DNA from: Neisseria dentiae
GTDB lineage: Bacteria; Pseudomonadota; Gammaproteobacteria; Burkholderiales; Neisseriaceae
Assembly (NCBI RefSeq): GCF_014055005.1
Contig: NZ_CP059570.1
Span: 1,178,001-1,242,000 of the forward strand
DNA length: 64,000 nt
Reading direction: 5' to 3'
The position numbers and the translations under genes are program-made. The stretch's first letter is position 1. Each line of letters begins with the position of its first letter. The notes beneath the pieces were generated by a model. That model was not told the DNA's origin and searched no databases. It was given only the letters and a program-made list of their open reading frames with translations. Below are positions 23,532 through 32,491 of the stretch, in pieces.

Positions 23532-24774
23532 AACGCAAAGCCTCCGCAGGTTGGGTTTTCGCCGCCCGCCAACTCGGATACAGCGTGGCGATAAAGGCCA
23601 GCGCCAGCGAGATGGCGGCAATCACCAGCACATCGTCGGGATTCACGTCGCTGGGCAGGTAGTCGATAAAGTAAATCTGCGAGTTAATCAGCTGCATACC
23701 GAACAAATCTTCAAAAAACGCCACGATACGCCCCACGTTCATACCCAGCAGCACGCCGCAAACCACGCCGATCAGGGTGCCGAAAAAGCCGGCAAACGCA
23801 CCCTGCACCATAAAGATTTTCATCACACCCGCAGGCGGCAGGCCCAGCGTGCGCAAAATGGCGATATCGGCCTGTTTTTCGGTAACGGCCATCACCAGCG
23901 ACGACACCAAATTAAACGCCGCCACGGCGATAATCAGCGTTAAGATGATGAACATCATACGTTTTTCCAGCTCCACCGCTTCAAAATAGCTGCGGTTGGA
24001 AAACGTCCAGTCGCGCGCCCACACTTTGTCTTTCTGCGCCTGCGGAACCAAATCGCGGGTAAACGCGGGCGCATTCTGCGGATCGGCAAGTTTGATGCGC
24101 AAACCGCCCACGCCGTCGCCCAAACGGTAGAGTACTTGGGCGTCTTTGATGTGCGTCATCGCCAGCGAGTTATCCACTTCGTACACGCCCGTTTTCACGA
24201 TACCCACCACGTTGAACTGCTTCAGGCGCGGCACCACGCCGGCGGGGGTAACGTTGCCTTCCGGCGTAATCACGGTAACTTTGCCGCCTTTTTCCGCGCC
24301 GAGCGCCTCGGCCAAACCTTCGCCGAGAATAATATCGAATTCACCGGGCTTCAAATCGTTGAAGCTGCCCACCGGCATATCTTTGCCGTAATCCACCACG
24401 TTTTTTTCTTCCTCGGGCAACACGCCGCGAAGCTGCACGCCGCGTACTTCGCCCGAGTTGGCCAGCAACGCCTGATCGGCAACATAAGGGGCGGTTGCCA
24501 AAACTTCTTTGCGCCCTTTCACAAAGCCGCGCAAACTCTGCCAGCTCTCGCCGTTGCCGGTGTCGTAATAGCCGATTTCGGCGTGCGGCGCCACGTTCAG
24601 AAGCTGGCCGCGGATTTCTTTCTGAAAGCCGTTCATCACCGACAGCACCACGATCAGCGCGGTTACGCCCAACGCAATGCCCGCAATCGAAATCATGGTA
24701 ATAAACGACATAAAACCGTTGCGCTTTTTGGCCCTGAGGTAACGCAAACCGATCCAAGTTTCTAAAGAAGCCAT
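23524..24774 (-). CDS. lolC: Lipoprotein-releasing ABC permease LolC/LolE family
   Basis: 416 residues: the N-terminal WIGLRYLRAKKRNGFMSFI motif, a first helix (about 24-46), a large periplasmic domain, then three helices near 270-300, 315-350 and 375-400. Only one such permease is next to lolD, so the transporter may be a LolD2-LolF2-type complex as reported for several proteobacteria, unless a second copy exists elsewhere. ATG at 24774 is used; a GTG at 24786 is possible but lacks a well-spaced RBS. Confidence 0.9.
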   Translation of the reverse strand: MASLETWIGLRYLRAKKRNGFMSFITMISIAGIALGVTALIVVLSVMNGFQKEIRGQLLNVAPHAEIGYYDTGNGESWQSLRGFVKGRKEVLATAPYVADQALLANSGEVRGVQLRGVLPEEEKNVVDYGKDMPVGSFNDLKPGEFDIILGEGLAEALGAEKGGKVTVITPEGNVTPAGVVPRLKQFNVVGIVKTGVYEVDNSLAMTHIKDAQVLYRLGDGVGGLRIKLADPQNAPAFTRDLVPQAQKDKVWARDWTFSNRSYFEAVELEKRMMFIILTLIIAVAAFNLVSSLVMAVTEKQADIAILRTLGLPPAGVMKIFMVQGAFAGFFGTLIGVVCGVLLGMNVGRIVAFFEDLFGMQLINSQIYFIDYLPSDVNPDDVLVIAAISLALAFIATLYPSWRAAKTQPAEALRYE

Positions 24775-24970
24775 GTGCAAAAGCACCCTTTATCCAATTA
24801 AAATAAGCGCGCATTGTACCTTATTTACCGCTAAACTTCTTTAAGAAGGGTAGCCGCTTTGCCAATAAACGCACGATTGCGCTAAAGCGGGGGCTGCAAA
24901 CCCCGACCGAATGCCGCTCAAAAGCCTGGAAGATATTTTTGCAAAGGCCTCAGCTCACGAAAACACTTGC

Positions 24971-25048
24971 GTCATGCCCGGGCTTGACCCGGGCATCTTT
25001 TTGTTTCAAAAGAAATACCAGATACTCGGGTCAAGCCCGAGTATGACG
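24971..25048. repeat. REP-like inverted repeats of the CCCGGGTCAAGCCCGGG type
   Basis: GTCATGCCCGGGCTTGACCC at 24971 and a related GATACTCGGGTCAAGCCCG at 25021 oppose each other and are each internally palindromic. Related sequences occur at 28942-28972 and in part at 40885 and 49691. They lie in the 480-bp gap between greA and lolC, which otherwise holds DUS pairs and a TTTTGCAAAGGCCTC motif at 24936 and no gene. Confidence 0.65.
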
Positions 25049-25058
25049 ACGGTTGGAT

Positions 25059-25092
25059 ATTTCAGACGGCCTGCCCTAAGGCCGTCTGAAAT
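25059..25092. terminator. Paired-DUS hairpin
   Basis: ATTTCAGACGGCC faces GGCCGTCTGAAAT across a short loop. A second wider pair lies at 25173-25230, closer to the greA stop. Either could stop leftward transcription from greA; neither is followed by a strong T tract. Confidence 0.45.
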
Positions 25093-25257
25093 ACTTAAAA
25101 CCCGCCATTAGCTTTATCAGATGGTCATTTGAATTTTGCAAAGATTCCATGCTGCAAACTTGCAAAGGCTTCAGGCCGTCTGAAAACAACCGCGGCCCGG
25201 TTTCGGAGCGGCGTGGTTTTCAGACGGCCTGAATGCAACCCGAAGGTTTCTATCGAC

Positions 25258-25734
25258 TCAGATATACTCCACCTGCACAATATCATACTCGCGCACGCCG
25301 CCCGGGGCCTGCACTTCGGCCACGTCGCCCTCTTCCTTTCCAATCAGGGCGCGGGCGATGGGCGAGCCTACATAGATTTTGTTTTCTTTGATGTCGGCCT
25401 CGTCTTCACCGACGATTTGGTAGCGCACGCGCTCTTCGGTGTCCAAATCTTCCAGCGTTACCGTCGCGCCGAACACCACTTTGCCTTCGGCATGGATTTC
25501 TGCGGGGTTGATGATGTGGGCGATGGAAAGTTTGTGTTCCACTTCCGAAATACGGCCTTCGATAAAGCCTTGGCGTTCTTTGGCCGCTTCGTATTCGGCG
25601 TTTTCCGACAAATCGCCGTGCGAGCGCGCCTCGGCAATCGCTTCAATCACTTCGGGGCGGGCAACGCTTTTCAGATGTTGCAACTCTGCTTTTAACAATT
25701 CTGCACCGCGCACGGTTAACGGAATTTTCTGCAT
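25258..25734 (-). CDS. greA: Transcription elongation factor GreA
   Basis: 158 residues, the normal length for GreA. The N-terminal coiled coil starts IPLTVRGAELLKAEL, and the conserved GDLSENAEYEAAKE loop that reaches the RNA polymerase active site is intact; the C-terminal domain ends EYDIVQVEYI. It rescues backtracked polymerase by stimulating transcript cleavage. ATG at 25734 is chosen because the protein then begins exactly as GreA does, with GGAG upstream; the longer open frame is non-coding leader. Confidence 0.97.
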   Translation of the reverse strand: MQKIPLTVRGAELLKAELQHLKSVARPEVIEAIAEARSHGDLSENAEYEAAKERQGFIEGRISEVEHKLSIAHIINPAEIHAEGKVVFGATVTLEDLDTEERVRYQIVGEDEADIKENKIYVGSPIARALIGKEEGDVAEVQAPGGVREYDIVQVEYI

Positions 25735-25835
25735 GGATCTATTCTCCGTAAAACGGCTGTTCAGCCGTAGAAATACTGGCCGGAAAACAGCGGCATAACC
25801 TTTCAACATAACCGCTGTTTCCGCAAATAAAAATA

Positions 25836-25860
25836 CAAGCCGCCAAAAAACGGCGGCTTG
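25836..25860 (-). terminator. Hairpin terminator downstream of proA
   Basis: CAAGCCGCC pairs with GGCGGCTTG around a seven-base loop, and the minus strand continues into TATTTTTATTT. It lies about 200 bases after the proA stop and 100 bases before greA. The rest of the gap (25735-26063) shows no gene. Confidence 0.6.
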
Positions 25861-26063
25861 CTCGAAAATCATTTGTGAAAGCGTGATTGTATCTAAAAAC
25901 AACCGCGCGGGCAAAGTTTTCCGCGTTTGTCGGGAAAATGTGTTGCACGGTTTGAAACGCCCGCGCAAAAAGGCATTTCCGAAATACGGCGCAAGCGTTT
26001 TAAAGCCGGCAAGGGTTTAGGCCGAACCGGCCGTCTGAAACCTGCGCGGCGGCCCGTTATGCT

Positions 26064-27323
26064 TTATCCGCGAACCTGGCCGTTGCCCAGCACCACCCAT
26101 TTCTGCGAGGTCAGCCCGTGCAGGCCGACGGGGCCGCGCACGTGGATTTTATCGGTGGAAATGCCGATTTCCGCGCCCAAGCCGTATTCGAAACCGTCGG
26201 CAAAGCGGGTGCTGGCGTTTACCATCACGCTGGCGCTGTCAACCGTGCGCAGGAAGGTTTGCGCATCGGTGTAGGATTCGGTAACGATGCTGTCGGTGTG
26301 GTGGCTGCCGTGGGTATTGATGTGGGCAATGGCTTCGGCCAGGCTGTCCACCACTTTAACCGCCAGTATGGGGGCGAGATATTCGGTGTCCCAGTCTTCG
26401 CTTGAGGCCGTCTGAATACCGGGCAGAATGGCCCTCGTGCGGGTACAGCCGCGCAACTCCACACCTTTTTCAGCATATTTTTCGGCCAGCGGCGGCAGGA
26501 TTTCGGCGGCGCGGCTTTCGTGCACCAGCAGCGTTTCCATGGTGTTGCAGGTGCCGTAGCGCGAGGTTTTGGCGTTAAAGGCAATGTCCAGCGCTTTTTG
26601 CACGTCGGCGGCGCGGTCGATATACACATGGCAGATGCCGTCGAGATGTTTGATCACGGGCACGCGTGCCTCCGCGCTGATGCGCGCCACCAGCGATTTG
26701 CCGCCGCGCGGGATAATCACGTCGATTAAGTCGGGGCTTTGCAGCATCGCGCCCACGCTTTCGCGGCTGGTGTTTTCAATCAGGCGCACGGCATCGGCGG
26801 GCAGGCCGTTTTCACGCAGGGCTTGGGTGATCAGTTTGGCAATGGCCATATTGCTGTGAAAAGCCTCGCTGCCGCCGCGCAACACGCAGGCGTTGCCCGA
26901 CTTCAGGCATAAGGCGGCGGCGTCGATGGTAACGTTGGGGCGCGATTCGTAAATCATGCCGATCACGCCCAAAGGCACGCGCATTTTGCCGATTTGCAGG
27001 CCGTTGGGGCGCAGGCGGAATTCGTCCATCTCGCCCACGGGGTCGGGCAAAGCAGCCACTTGGCGCAAGCCTTCGCACATATTTTCAACCGCGTTTTCGG
27101 TCAGCTTCAAACGGTCGAGCATCGACGGCTCCAAGCCTTTGGCGGCGGCCTGCTCCATATCTTGCGCGTTGGCGGTGATAATTTCCGCGCTGTGCTGCCG
27201 GATCAATTCGGCCATGCGTAGCAGCGCGGCGTTTTTCTGCGCCGTAGTGGCAGCGCCCATGTCATAAAAAGCCTGTTTGGCGGCGGCGGCGGTTTGGCGG
27301 ACGTAATCGTGAATGTTCTGCAT
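26064..27323 (-). CDS. proA: Gamma-glutamyl phosphate reductase
   Basis: 419 residues, standard ProA length. It reduces glutamyl-5-phosphate to the semialdehyde with NADPH, the second step of proline synthesis. The catalytic cysteine is in the segment RYGTCNTMETLLVH, and the aldehyde-dehydrogenase fold motifs (PLGVIGMIYESRPNV, GLTSQKWVV at the end) are intact. No proB is adjacent, so it is a single-gene unit with a hairpin terminator. Confidence 0.97.
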   Translation of the reverse strand: MQNIHDYVRQTAAAAKQAFYDMGAATTAQKNAALLRMAELIRQHSAEIITANAQDMEQAAAKGLEPSMLDRLKLTENAVENMCEGLRQVAALPDPVGEMDEFRLRPNGLQIGKMRVPLGVIGMIYESRPNVTIDAAALCLKSGNACVLRGGSEAFHSNMAIAKLITQALRENGLPADAVRLIENTSRESVGAMLQSPDLIDVIIPRGGKSLVARISAEARVPVIKHLDGICHVYIDRAADVQKALDIAFNAKTSRYGTCNTMETLLVHESRAAEILPPLAEKYAEKGVELRGCTRTRAILPGIQTASSEDWDTEYLAPILAVKVVDSLAEAIAHINTHGSHHTDSIVTESYTDAQTFLRTVDSASVMVNASTRFADGFEYGLGAEIGISTDKIHVRGPVGLHGLTSQKWVVLGNGQVRG

Positions 27324-27560
27324 AATGGCTCGGCGTTAACGGTAAAGTTGCGGTGGCACGGCTTCGGGCGCATCGTCGGCAGGCCCGAATCTTTGCCAAA
27401 CCGGATGCAAACGGCAGTTTGGCGGGGTTTCACTATAAGGCCGTCTGAACGCGATTTCAAGCGGTATTATTTTTTGCCGCGCCGCCGCATCTGCCTTGCG
27501 GTATAGAAAAAAACCGATTCGCTATATAATGCCGCCCTAACTTTTTCAAAACGCCCCGCC

Positions 27561-28916
27561 ATGTCCGAACTATTCGCCCCTGCCGCCGTTTCCGTATCCG
27601 AACTGAACGCCTTAGCCAAAAGCCTGCTGGAAGAAAACCTGTTCGGCCTGTGGGTGGCGGGCGAAGTATCCAACCTCACCCGCGCCGCCAGCGGGCATTA
27701 TTATTTCTCGCTGAAAGACAGCCGCGCACAGGTGCGTTGCGCCATGTTTAAAGGCACGGCGGCGAAACTGCCCGCCCCGCTGAAAGAAGGCGACCACATC
27801 GAACTGACCGGCAGAATCGGCATTTACGAAGCACGCGGCGAATTTCAGATTACCGTGAACGAAGTGCGGCTCAAAGGCTTGGGGCAGCTTTACGAAGCCT
27901 ATGAAAAGCTGAAAGCCAAGCTGCAAGCAGAAGGTGTGTTTGCGGCAGAACGCAAAAAGCCGCTGCCCGCCCATCCGCGTGTTATCGGCATTGTAACCAG
28001 CTTGGCGGCCGCGGCTCTGCGCGACGTGGTGTCCACCCTGAAACGGCGCGCGCCGGAAATCCCCGTTATTATTTATCCTACCGCCGTACAAGGCTCAGGC
28101 AGCGAATTGCAGATTGCCCAAGCCATTCAAGCGGCCGGCCAACGCAATGAAGCCGATGTGTTGATTGTGTGCCGCGGCGGCGGCAGCATTGAAGATTTGT
28201 GGTCGTTTAACGAAGAAATCGTCGTGCGCGCCATCGAGGCCTGCCCGATTCCGGTGGTCAGCGGTGTCGGACATGAAACCGACTTCACGCTGGCCGACTT
28301 CGTTGCCGACGTGCGCGCACCCACACCCACCGGCGCAGCCGAGCTGGTCAGCCCCAACCGCTTGGAATCGCTGCACAAACTGGCGCAGGCGCAAGGCCGT
28401 CTGAAAACCGCTTTGCAGCAGCGTTATTACGATGCCAGCCAGAAAACCGACTGGTTCGCCCGCCAAATCCGCCACCCGCAGCAGAAACTAAACGAGCAGC
28501 GCGCTCAACTGCACACGCTGGCGCAATCGCTGCGCTTTGCCATGCAAAACAACCACCGTTTCCACGCACAACGGTTTGCCCGCCAACAACAGCAGCTGGC
28601 CCACCTGTGCCCCGATGTTTCCGGCGCTGCGCGCGATGTGCAAAGTTTTCAGACGGCCTTAAAGCAGCATTGGCACAACCTGCTCGCCAACCGCCGGCAA
28701 CTGTTGGAAAAACAGGCCGCCTTGCTCGAAGCGGTGTCGCCGCAGCATATTCTCGAACGCGGCTTTTCGGTGGTGAAAAACAGCCGCGGCCAAGTCATCC
28801 GCAGCGCGGCGGCCTTGAAACAAGGGCAGAAGCTGCACATCACATTTGCCGACGGCGCAACCGATGTGCGCGTTACCGGCGAAACGGCACAGCCTGATTT
28901 GTTTGATTATTCGTAA
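27561..28916 (+). CDS. xseA: Exodeoxyribonuclease VII large subunit
   Basis: 451 residues. The N-terminal OB fold (NLFGLWVAGEVSNLTRAASGH) and the central catalytic domain with VVSGVGHETDFTLADFVAD are characteristic; the C-terminal part is a long coiled coil (about 300-400). With XseB it degrades single-stranded DNA to oligonucleotides. The small-subunit gene is not adjacent. A TATAAT stands at 27525-27530, about 30 bases before the start, with no convincing -35. Confidence 0.96.
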   Translation: MSELFAPAAVSVSELNALAKSLLEENLFGLWVAGEVSNLTRAASGHYYFSLKDSRAQVRCAMFKGTAAKLPAPLKEGDHIELTGRIGIYEARGEFQITVNEVRLKGLGQLYEAYEKLKAKLQAEGVFAAERKKPLPAHPRVIGIVTSLAAAALRDVVSTLKRRAPEIPVIIYPTAVQGSGSELQIAQAIQAAGQRNEADVLIVCRGGGSIEDLWSFNEEIVVRAIEACPIPVVSGVGHETDFTLADFVADVRAPTPTGAAELVSPNRLESLHKLAQAQGRLKTALQQRYYDASQKTDWFARQIRHPQQKLNEQRAQLHTLAQSLRFAMQNNHRFHAQRFARQQQQLAHLCPDVSGAARDVQSFQTALKQHWHNLLANRRQLLEKQAALLEAVSPQHILERGFSVVKNSRGQVIRSAAALKQGQKLHITFADGATDVRVTGETAQPDLFDYS

Positions 28917-28940
28917 ATCCGTTCATTGTTTTGAAAAAAC

Positions 28941-28975
28941 AGAGATACCCGGGCCAAGCCCGGGTATGACGGTAA
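28941..28975. repeat. REP-like palindrome
   Basis: GATACCCGGGCCAAGCCCGG followed by GTATGAC is the same family as the repeats at 24971-25048. It lies just after the xseA stop. A compact DUS pair (TTTCAGACGGCCTGAAA) follows at about 28983. Confidence 0.55.
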
Positions 28976-29079
28976 TGGGATGTTTCAGACGGCCTGAAAC
29001 ATCCCATTACTGTCGTTGCGCGGCACAACGGAAAAGCAAAAACCAAGCCCTTCGGATATCCCGAAGGGCTTGGAAAATA

Positions 29080-29154
29080 TGGCACGCCCACGGGGAATCG
29101 AACCCCGGTTACCGCCGTGAAAGGGCGATGTCCTAACCGCTAGACGATGGGCGC
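29080..29154 (-). tRNA. tRNA-Glu (TTC)
   Basis: 75 bases including an encoded CCA. The acceptor stem pairs GCGCCCA with TGGGCGT (one G-T), the anticodon loop reads CCTTTCA within the CGCC/GGCG stem giving anticodon TTC, and the T arm has GGTTCGATTCC. A perfect match to the tRNA-Glu layout. Confidence 0.96.
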
Positions 29155-29169
29155 GGATAAAATAATTTG

Positions 29170-29246
29170 TGGCGCACCCGGAGCGATTCGAACGCCCGAC
29201 CCTCTGGTTCGTAGCCAGATACTCTATCCAACTGAGCTACGGGTGC
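29170..29246 (-). tRNA. tRNA-Arg (ACG)
   Basis: 77 bases with encoded CCA. The acceptor stem GCACCCG pairs with CGGGTGC; the D arm contains AGCTCAGTTGGATAGAG; the anticodon stem-loop CTGGCTACGAACCAG gives ACG; the T arm has CGTTCGAATCG. It lies 16 bases upstream of tRNA-Glu in the same orientation and is probably co-transcribed with it. Confidence 0.96.
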
Positions 29247-29428
29247 GTGCTTCACCGCTTCGTGTTTGCCGTGAATCAAGAACGCGAATAATATGGCAAC
29301 ACGGTTTGTTTGTCCAGCGGTTTTTCTAAAAAAAAATCTATTTTTTTGATTTTATATCGAATTTAATTTGCCTCAATAAAAGTTTTTTAGACAGCCCAAA
29401 CTGTGGCTTGAGGCCGTCTGAAAACTTT

Positions 29429-30466
29429 TTAATATTCCACCGTCCAGCTTACGCTTTCTCCGCCCCGCATCGGCACCAGCGCATCACCGTTGCCGAACGG
29501 CACTTTGGGTGCAACCTGCTGGGGGCGTTTCACCAGTGTGATGGTGCGCGGGTTTTCGGGCAGGCCGTAGAAGCGGGCGCCGTTTTTCGAGGCGAAGGCT
29601 TCGAGTTTGTTTAACGCACCGGCGTTTTCAAAAATTTCGGCGTATAGCTCGATGGCGGTGGCGGCGCTGAACATGCCCGCGCAACCGCAGGCATTTTCTT
29701 TGGCGGATTGGGCGTGCGGCGCGGAATCGGTGCCCAAAAAGAATTTGTGCGATTTTTCGCCGGTTACGGCCGCCACCAATACCTTGCGGTGGCTTTCGCG
29801 CTTGAGCACGGGCAGGCAGTAATGGTGCGGGCGCACGCCGCCCACCAGCAAGTCGTTGCGGTTGAGCAGCAGGTGCTGCGGGGTAACGCTGGCGGCTACG
29901 TTGTCGCCCGCCTCCATAACCAAGCGGGCGGCGTCGGCGGTGGTGATATGCTCGAACACCACTTTCAGGCCGGGCACTTTTTCTAACACAGGCTTCATCA
30001 CGCGCTCGATAAACACGGCTTCGCGGTCGAAAATGTCGATTTCGGGGTCGGTAACTTCGCCGTGCACCAAAAACAGAATGTTCTGCGCAGCCATTTCTTC
30101 CAAAACGGGAATCAGTTTGAACAAGTCGGTTACGCCCGAATCGGAATTGGTGGTTGCGCCTGCGGGATAGAGTTTGAACGCGACAATACCGGCGGCTTTG
30201 GCTTCGCGCACAAGCTCAGGCGTGGATTTGTCGGTGAGGTAGAGCGTCATCAGCGGCTCGAAAGTGCTGCCTTCGGGCAGGGCGGCCAAAATGCGCTGTT
30301 TATAGGCCAGCGCGTCGGCCACGCTGACCACCGGCGGTTTCAGGTTGGGCATAATCACGGCGCGCCCCATCTGGCGGGCGGTAAACGGCAGCACGGCTTT
30401 GAGGGCTTCGCCGTCGCGCAGGTGCAGGTGCATATCGTCGGGCTGGATAATGGTTAAGGTTTGCAT
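29429..30466 (-). CDS. pyrC: Dihydroorotase
   Basis: 345 residues, type of the E. coli class II enzyme. DDMHLHLRDG gives the first two zinc-binding histidines, FKLYPAG contains the lysine that is carbamylated, and the later histidines in FLVHGE and FEHIT plus GTDSAPH complete the binuclear site. It closes carbamoyl-aspartate to dihydroorotate in pyrimidine synthesis. It is a single gene with a paired-DUS hairpin upstream. Confidence 0.97.
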   Translation of the reverse strand: MQTLTIIQPDDMHLHLRDGEALKAVLPFTARQMGRAVIMPNLKPPVVSVADALAYKQRILAALPEGSTFEPLMTLYLTDKSTPELVREAKAAGIVAFKLYPAGATTNSDSGVTDLFKLIPVLEEMAAQNILFLVHGEVTDPEIDIFDREAVFIERVMKPVLEKVPGLKVVFEHITTADAARLVMEAGDNVAASVTPQHLLLNRNDLLVGGVRPHHYCLPVLKRESHRKVLVAAVTGEKSHKFFLGTDSAPHAQSAKENACGCAGMFSAATAIELYAEIFENAGALNKLEAFASKNGARFYGLPENPRTITLVKRPQQVAPKVPFGNGDALVPMRGGESVSWTVEY

Positions 30467-30517
30467 GATATTCCTTTGTTTCTGTATTCAATAATATTTA
30501 GATACTTTGATTGCATT

Positions 30518-30546
30518 AGGCCGTCTGAAACTTTTTCAGACGGCCT
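30518..30546. terminator. Paired-DUS hairpin terminator
   Basis: AGGCCGTCTGAAA and its complement with a three-base loop, eight bases after the lipoprotein gene stop. It probably ends the leftward tusA-like/lipoprotein unit just before pyrC. Confidence 0.65.
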
Positions 30547-30553
30547 GATGCCG

Positions 30554-31150
30554 TTACGGATTCACAACCGGGTTTAACCCCAGCGGCCGGCGGCTGAGAT
30601 GGAGCGCCAGTTGCGCGGGCACATGCCCGGAAGGCGACGTGTTGGCGGTCAGCAGGATTTCTTCGCTGCTGCCGGAATCCAAACGGGTATAAACCAATTG
30701 ACGGAAAGGAAACGGCGAGGAAACGCTGTTTTCCGAACGGAACCGCGCCGCCGCCCCTTCCCCGCCCTGTTCGGCCATCGCCACAACATCGCGGCGGGCG
30801 GCGGCTTCGTCGGCAACGGCGGTTTTAACGCTGCACGAAGCGGGCGCGGTGCTGAGGTAAAACACAGCACCGTTGCGCTCTGTTTGCCACACGGCTTGCG
30901 CGTCCGGCTCCATCATGCCCGCCGGCAGTTTTTTCACGGCTTCGGCACTTAAAGGCTGCAAGTTGTGCTGCCGCGCCCATGCTGCCGTGCGCTGCGCATT
31001 GCCGCCGTGCGCGACACAACCTTGTGCGAACAGCCGCACGGCTTCGGCGGAATAAGCGGCCGCCTGCTCCGGCGCAACGCCGCTCTGCCCGCAGGCAGCC
31101 AGCAAAACCGCAAACACGGGCGGCAGCAGGCGGAAAACAACGGTGTTCAT
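30554..31150 (-). CDS. Putative lipoprotein of unknown function
   Basis: 198 residues. Signal peptide MNTVVFRLLPPVFAVLLAAC with lipobox LAAC (Cys20). The mature part is periplasmic, with three cysteines besides the lipidated one region (GCVAHGG, ASCSVKT) and a basic C-terminus. It resembles small Neisseria-type lipoproteins of unknown role; no enzyme motif is visible. The start at 31150 is chosen because it begins the signal peptide; the frame further upstream runs through the neighbouring TusA-like gene. Confidence 0.7.
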   Translation of the reverse strand: MNTVVFRLLPPVFAVLLAACGQSGVAPEQAAAYSAEAVRLFAQGCVAHGGNAQRTAAWARQHNLQPLSAEAVKKLPAGMMEPDAQAVWQTERNGAVFYLSTAPASCSVKTAVADEAAARRDVVAMAEQGGEGAAARFRSENSVSSPFPFRQLVYTRLDSGSSEEILLTANTSPSGHVPAQLALHLSRRPLGLNPVVNP

Positions 31151-31161
31151 TTCAGACGGCC

Positions 31162-31386
31162 TTATTTGTGTTTGACAACCAGCTTGAACACGCCGCCGGA
31201 TTCGGAAGATTCCAACAGCACATGGCCGGTTTGGCGGCAAAAGGCGGCGAAATCGTCGGGCGCGCCGCCGTCGGTGGCCAATACGGTAAGAATATCTTCG
31301 GCCTGCATCTGCGCCAGCGCTTTTTTGGCGCGCAGAATCGGCAGCGGGCATTTCAATCCGGTTACGTCTAAAGTTTGTGCGTTCAT
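31162..31386 (-). CDS. TusA/SirA-family sulfur carrier
   Basis: 74 residues. LDVTGLKCPLPILRAKKAL contains the defining CPxP motif with the active cysteine at position 13. Family members relay sulfur for tRNA thiolation or molybdenum cofactor synthesis. The gene lies 11 bases upstream of the lipoprotein gene and is probably co-transcribed with it. Which sulfur pathway it serves cannot be told from sequence. Confidence 0.88.
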   Translation of the reverse strand: MNAQTLDVTGLKCPLPILRAKKALAQMQAEDILTVLATDGGAPDDFAAFCRQTGHVLLESSESGGVFKLVVKHK

Positions 31387-31449
31387 AATGGGAAGCTCGT
31401 TTTCGGGTCGGGCATTATTATACGCTGCACAAGGCGTTTGCTTAAACTT

Positions 31450-31554
31450 TATAGCGGCTTAAATTCAAAATAGGACAAGGCGCCAAGCCGCAGGCGGTAC
31501 AGGCGGTACGGCAAGGCGGAGCAACGCTGCACGTGTTGAATTTAAGCCACTATA
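31450..31554. repeat. Correia repeat enclosed element (about 105 bp)
   Basis: Terminal inverted repeats TATAGCGGCTTAAATTCAA and TTGAATTTAAGCCACTATA match at 18 of 19 positions. The interior AGGACAAGGCG, GCGGTACGGCAAGGCG and GCAACGCTG is the usual short Correia core. It lies between hemF and the tusA-like gene. Such elements are spread through Neisseria genomes and can supply promoters or be cut by RNase III when transcribed. Confidence 0.88.
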
Positions 31555-31564
31555 AATATCGGAT

Positions 31565-32470
31565 TTAAGCCAGCTCGGCCAGCCAGTTGCGCGGCTTTAA
31601 AAAGTCGTTCAAACGCGCTTCGGGCGAGCCTGCTTCAGGCGTATAGGCATATTCGAAACGCACCAGCGGCGGCATCGACATCAAAATGCTCTCCGTGCGC
31701 CCGCCGCTTTGCAGGCCGAACAGCGTGCCCCTGTCCCACACCAGATTAAACTCCACATAACGGCCCCGGCGGTAAAGCTGGAAATTGCGCTCGCGCTCAC
31801 CGAATACCGTATGTTTGCGGCGCGCCACAATCGGCAGATAAGCTTCGATGTAGCCTTCGCCGACGGCGCGGATAAAGTTCAGGCAGGTGTCGAACGGCCA
31901 GCGGTTCAAATCGTCGAAAAACAAGCCGCCCACACCGCGTGTTTCGCCCCGGTGTTTCAGATAAAAATATTCGTCGCACCATTGTTTGTATTGCGGATAA
32001 ACTTCGCCGCCGAACGGGGCGCACACGGCGGCTGCGGTTCGGTGCCAATGCAGAATATCCTCTTCAAACGGATAAAACGGCGTTAAATCGAAGCCGCCGC
32101 CGAACCACCACACCGGCTCCCTGCCTTCAGGATAAGCAATAAAAAAGCGCACGTTGGCATGGCTGGTGGGCACATAGGGGTTTTTCGGGTGAATCACCAG
32201 CGACACGCCCCCCGCCTCAAACGGCGCACCCGCCAGCTCGGGGCGGTGCGCGGTGGCCGAAGCAGGCATGGCGCCGCCTTTCACATGCGAAAAATTCACC
32301 CCCGCCTGCTCGAATACCGCGCCGTTTTTCATCACCCTGCTCTCGCCCGTGCCGAGCTTGCTCTGCCAGCAATCGGCAATAAAACGCGCCCCGCCGTCTT
32401 CTTCTTCGAGCGCCGCGCAGATTTGGTGTTGCAGGTTTTGCAACAAGGGCAATACCGATTCCGTGTGCAT
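31565..32470 (-). CDS. hemF: Oxygen-dependent coproporphyrinogen III oxidase
   Basis: 301 residues, normal for HemF. Conserved blocks GGVSLVIHPKNPYVPTSH, WWFGGGFDLTPFYPFEED, RGVGGLFFDDL and YVEFNLVWDRGT are all present. It carries out the aerobic oxidative decarboxylation to protoporphyrinogen IX in heme synthesis. It is flanked by a Correia element downstream and an IS1016-like element upstream, so its promoter region may be affected by the insertion 20 bases before its start. Confidence 0.97.
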   Translation of the reverse strand: MHTESVLPLLQNLQHQICAALEEEDGGARFIADCWQSKLGTGESRVMKNGAVFEQAGVNFSHVKGGAMPASATAHRPELAGAPFEAGGVSLVIHPKNPYVPTSHANVRFFIAYPEGREPVWWFGGGFDLTPFYPFEEDILHWHRTAAAVCAPFGGEVYPQYKQWCDEYFYLKHRGETRGVGGLFFDDLNRWPFDTCLNFIRAVGEGYIEAYLPIVARRKHTVFGERERNFQLYRRGRYVEFNLVWDRGTLFGLQSGGRTESILMSMPPLVRFEYAYTPEAGSPEARLNDFLKPRNWLAELA

Positions 32471-32491
32471 GATGGTTCCTTAAATTATTTG

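Noticed and set aside
25735..25968. N-terminally extended GreA
   Set aside because: The extension has no similarity to GreA and the 158-residue form has the exact family start with an upstream RBS.
28846..29329. Small open frames across the tRNA genes
   Set aside because: They overlap the two tRNAs and REP-like repeats and have no coding support.
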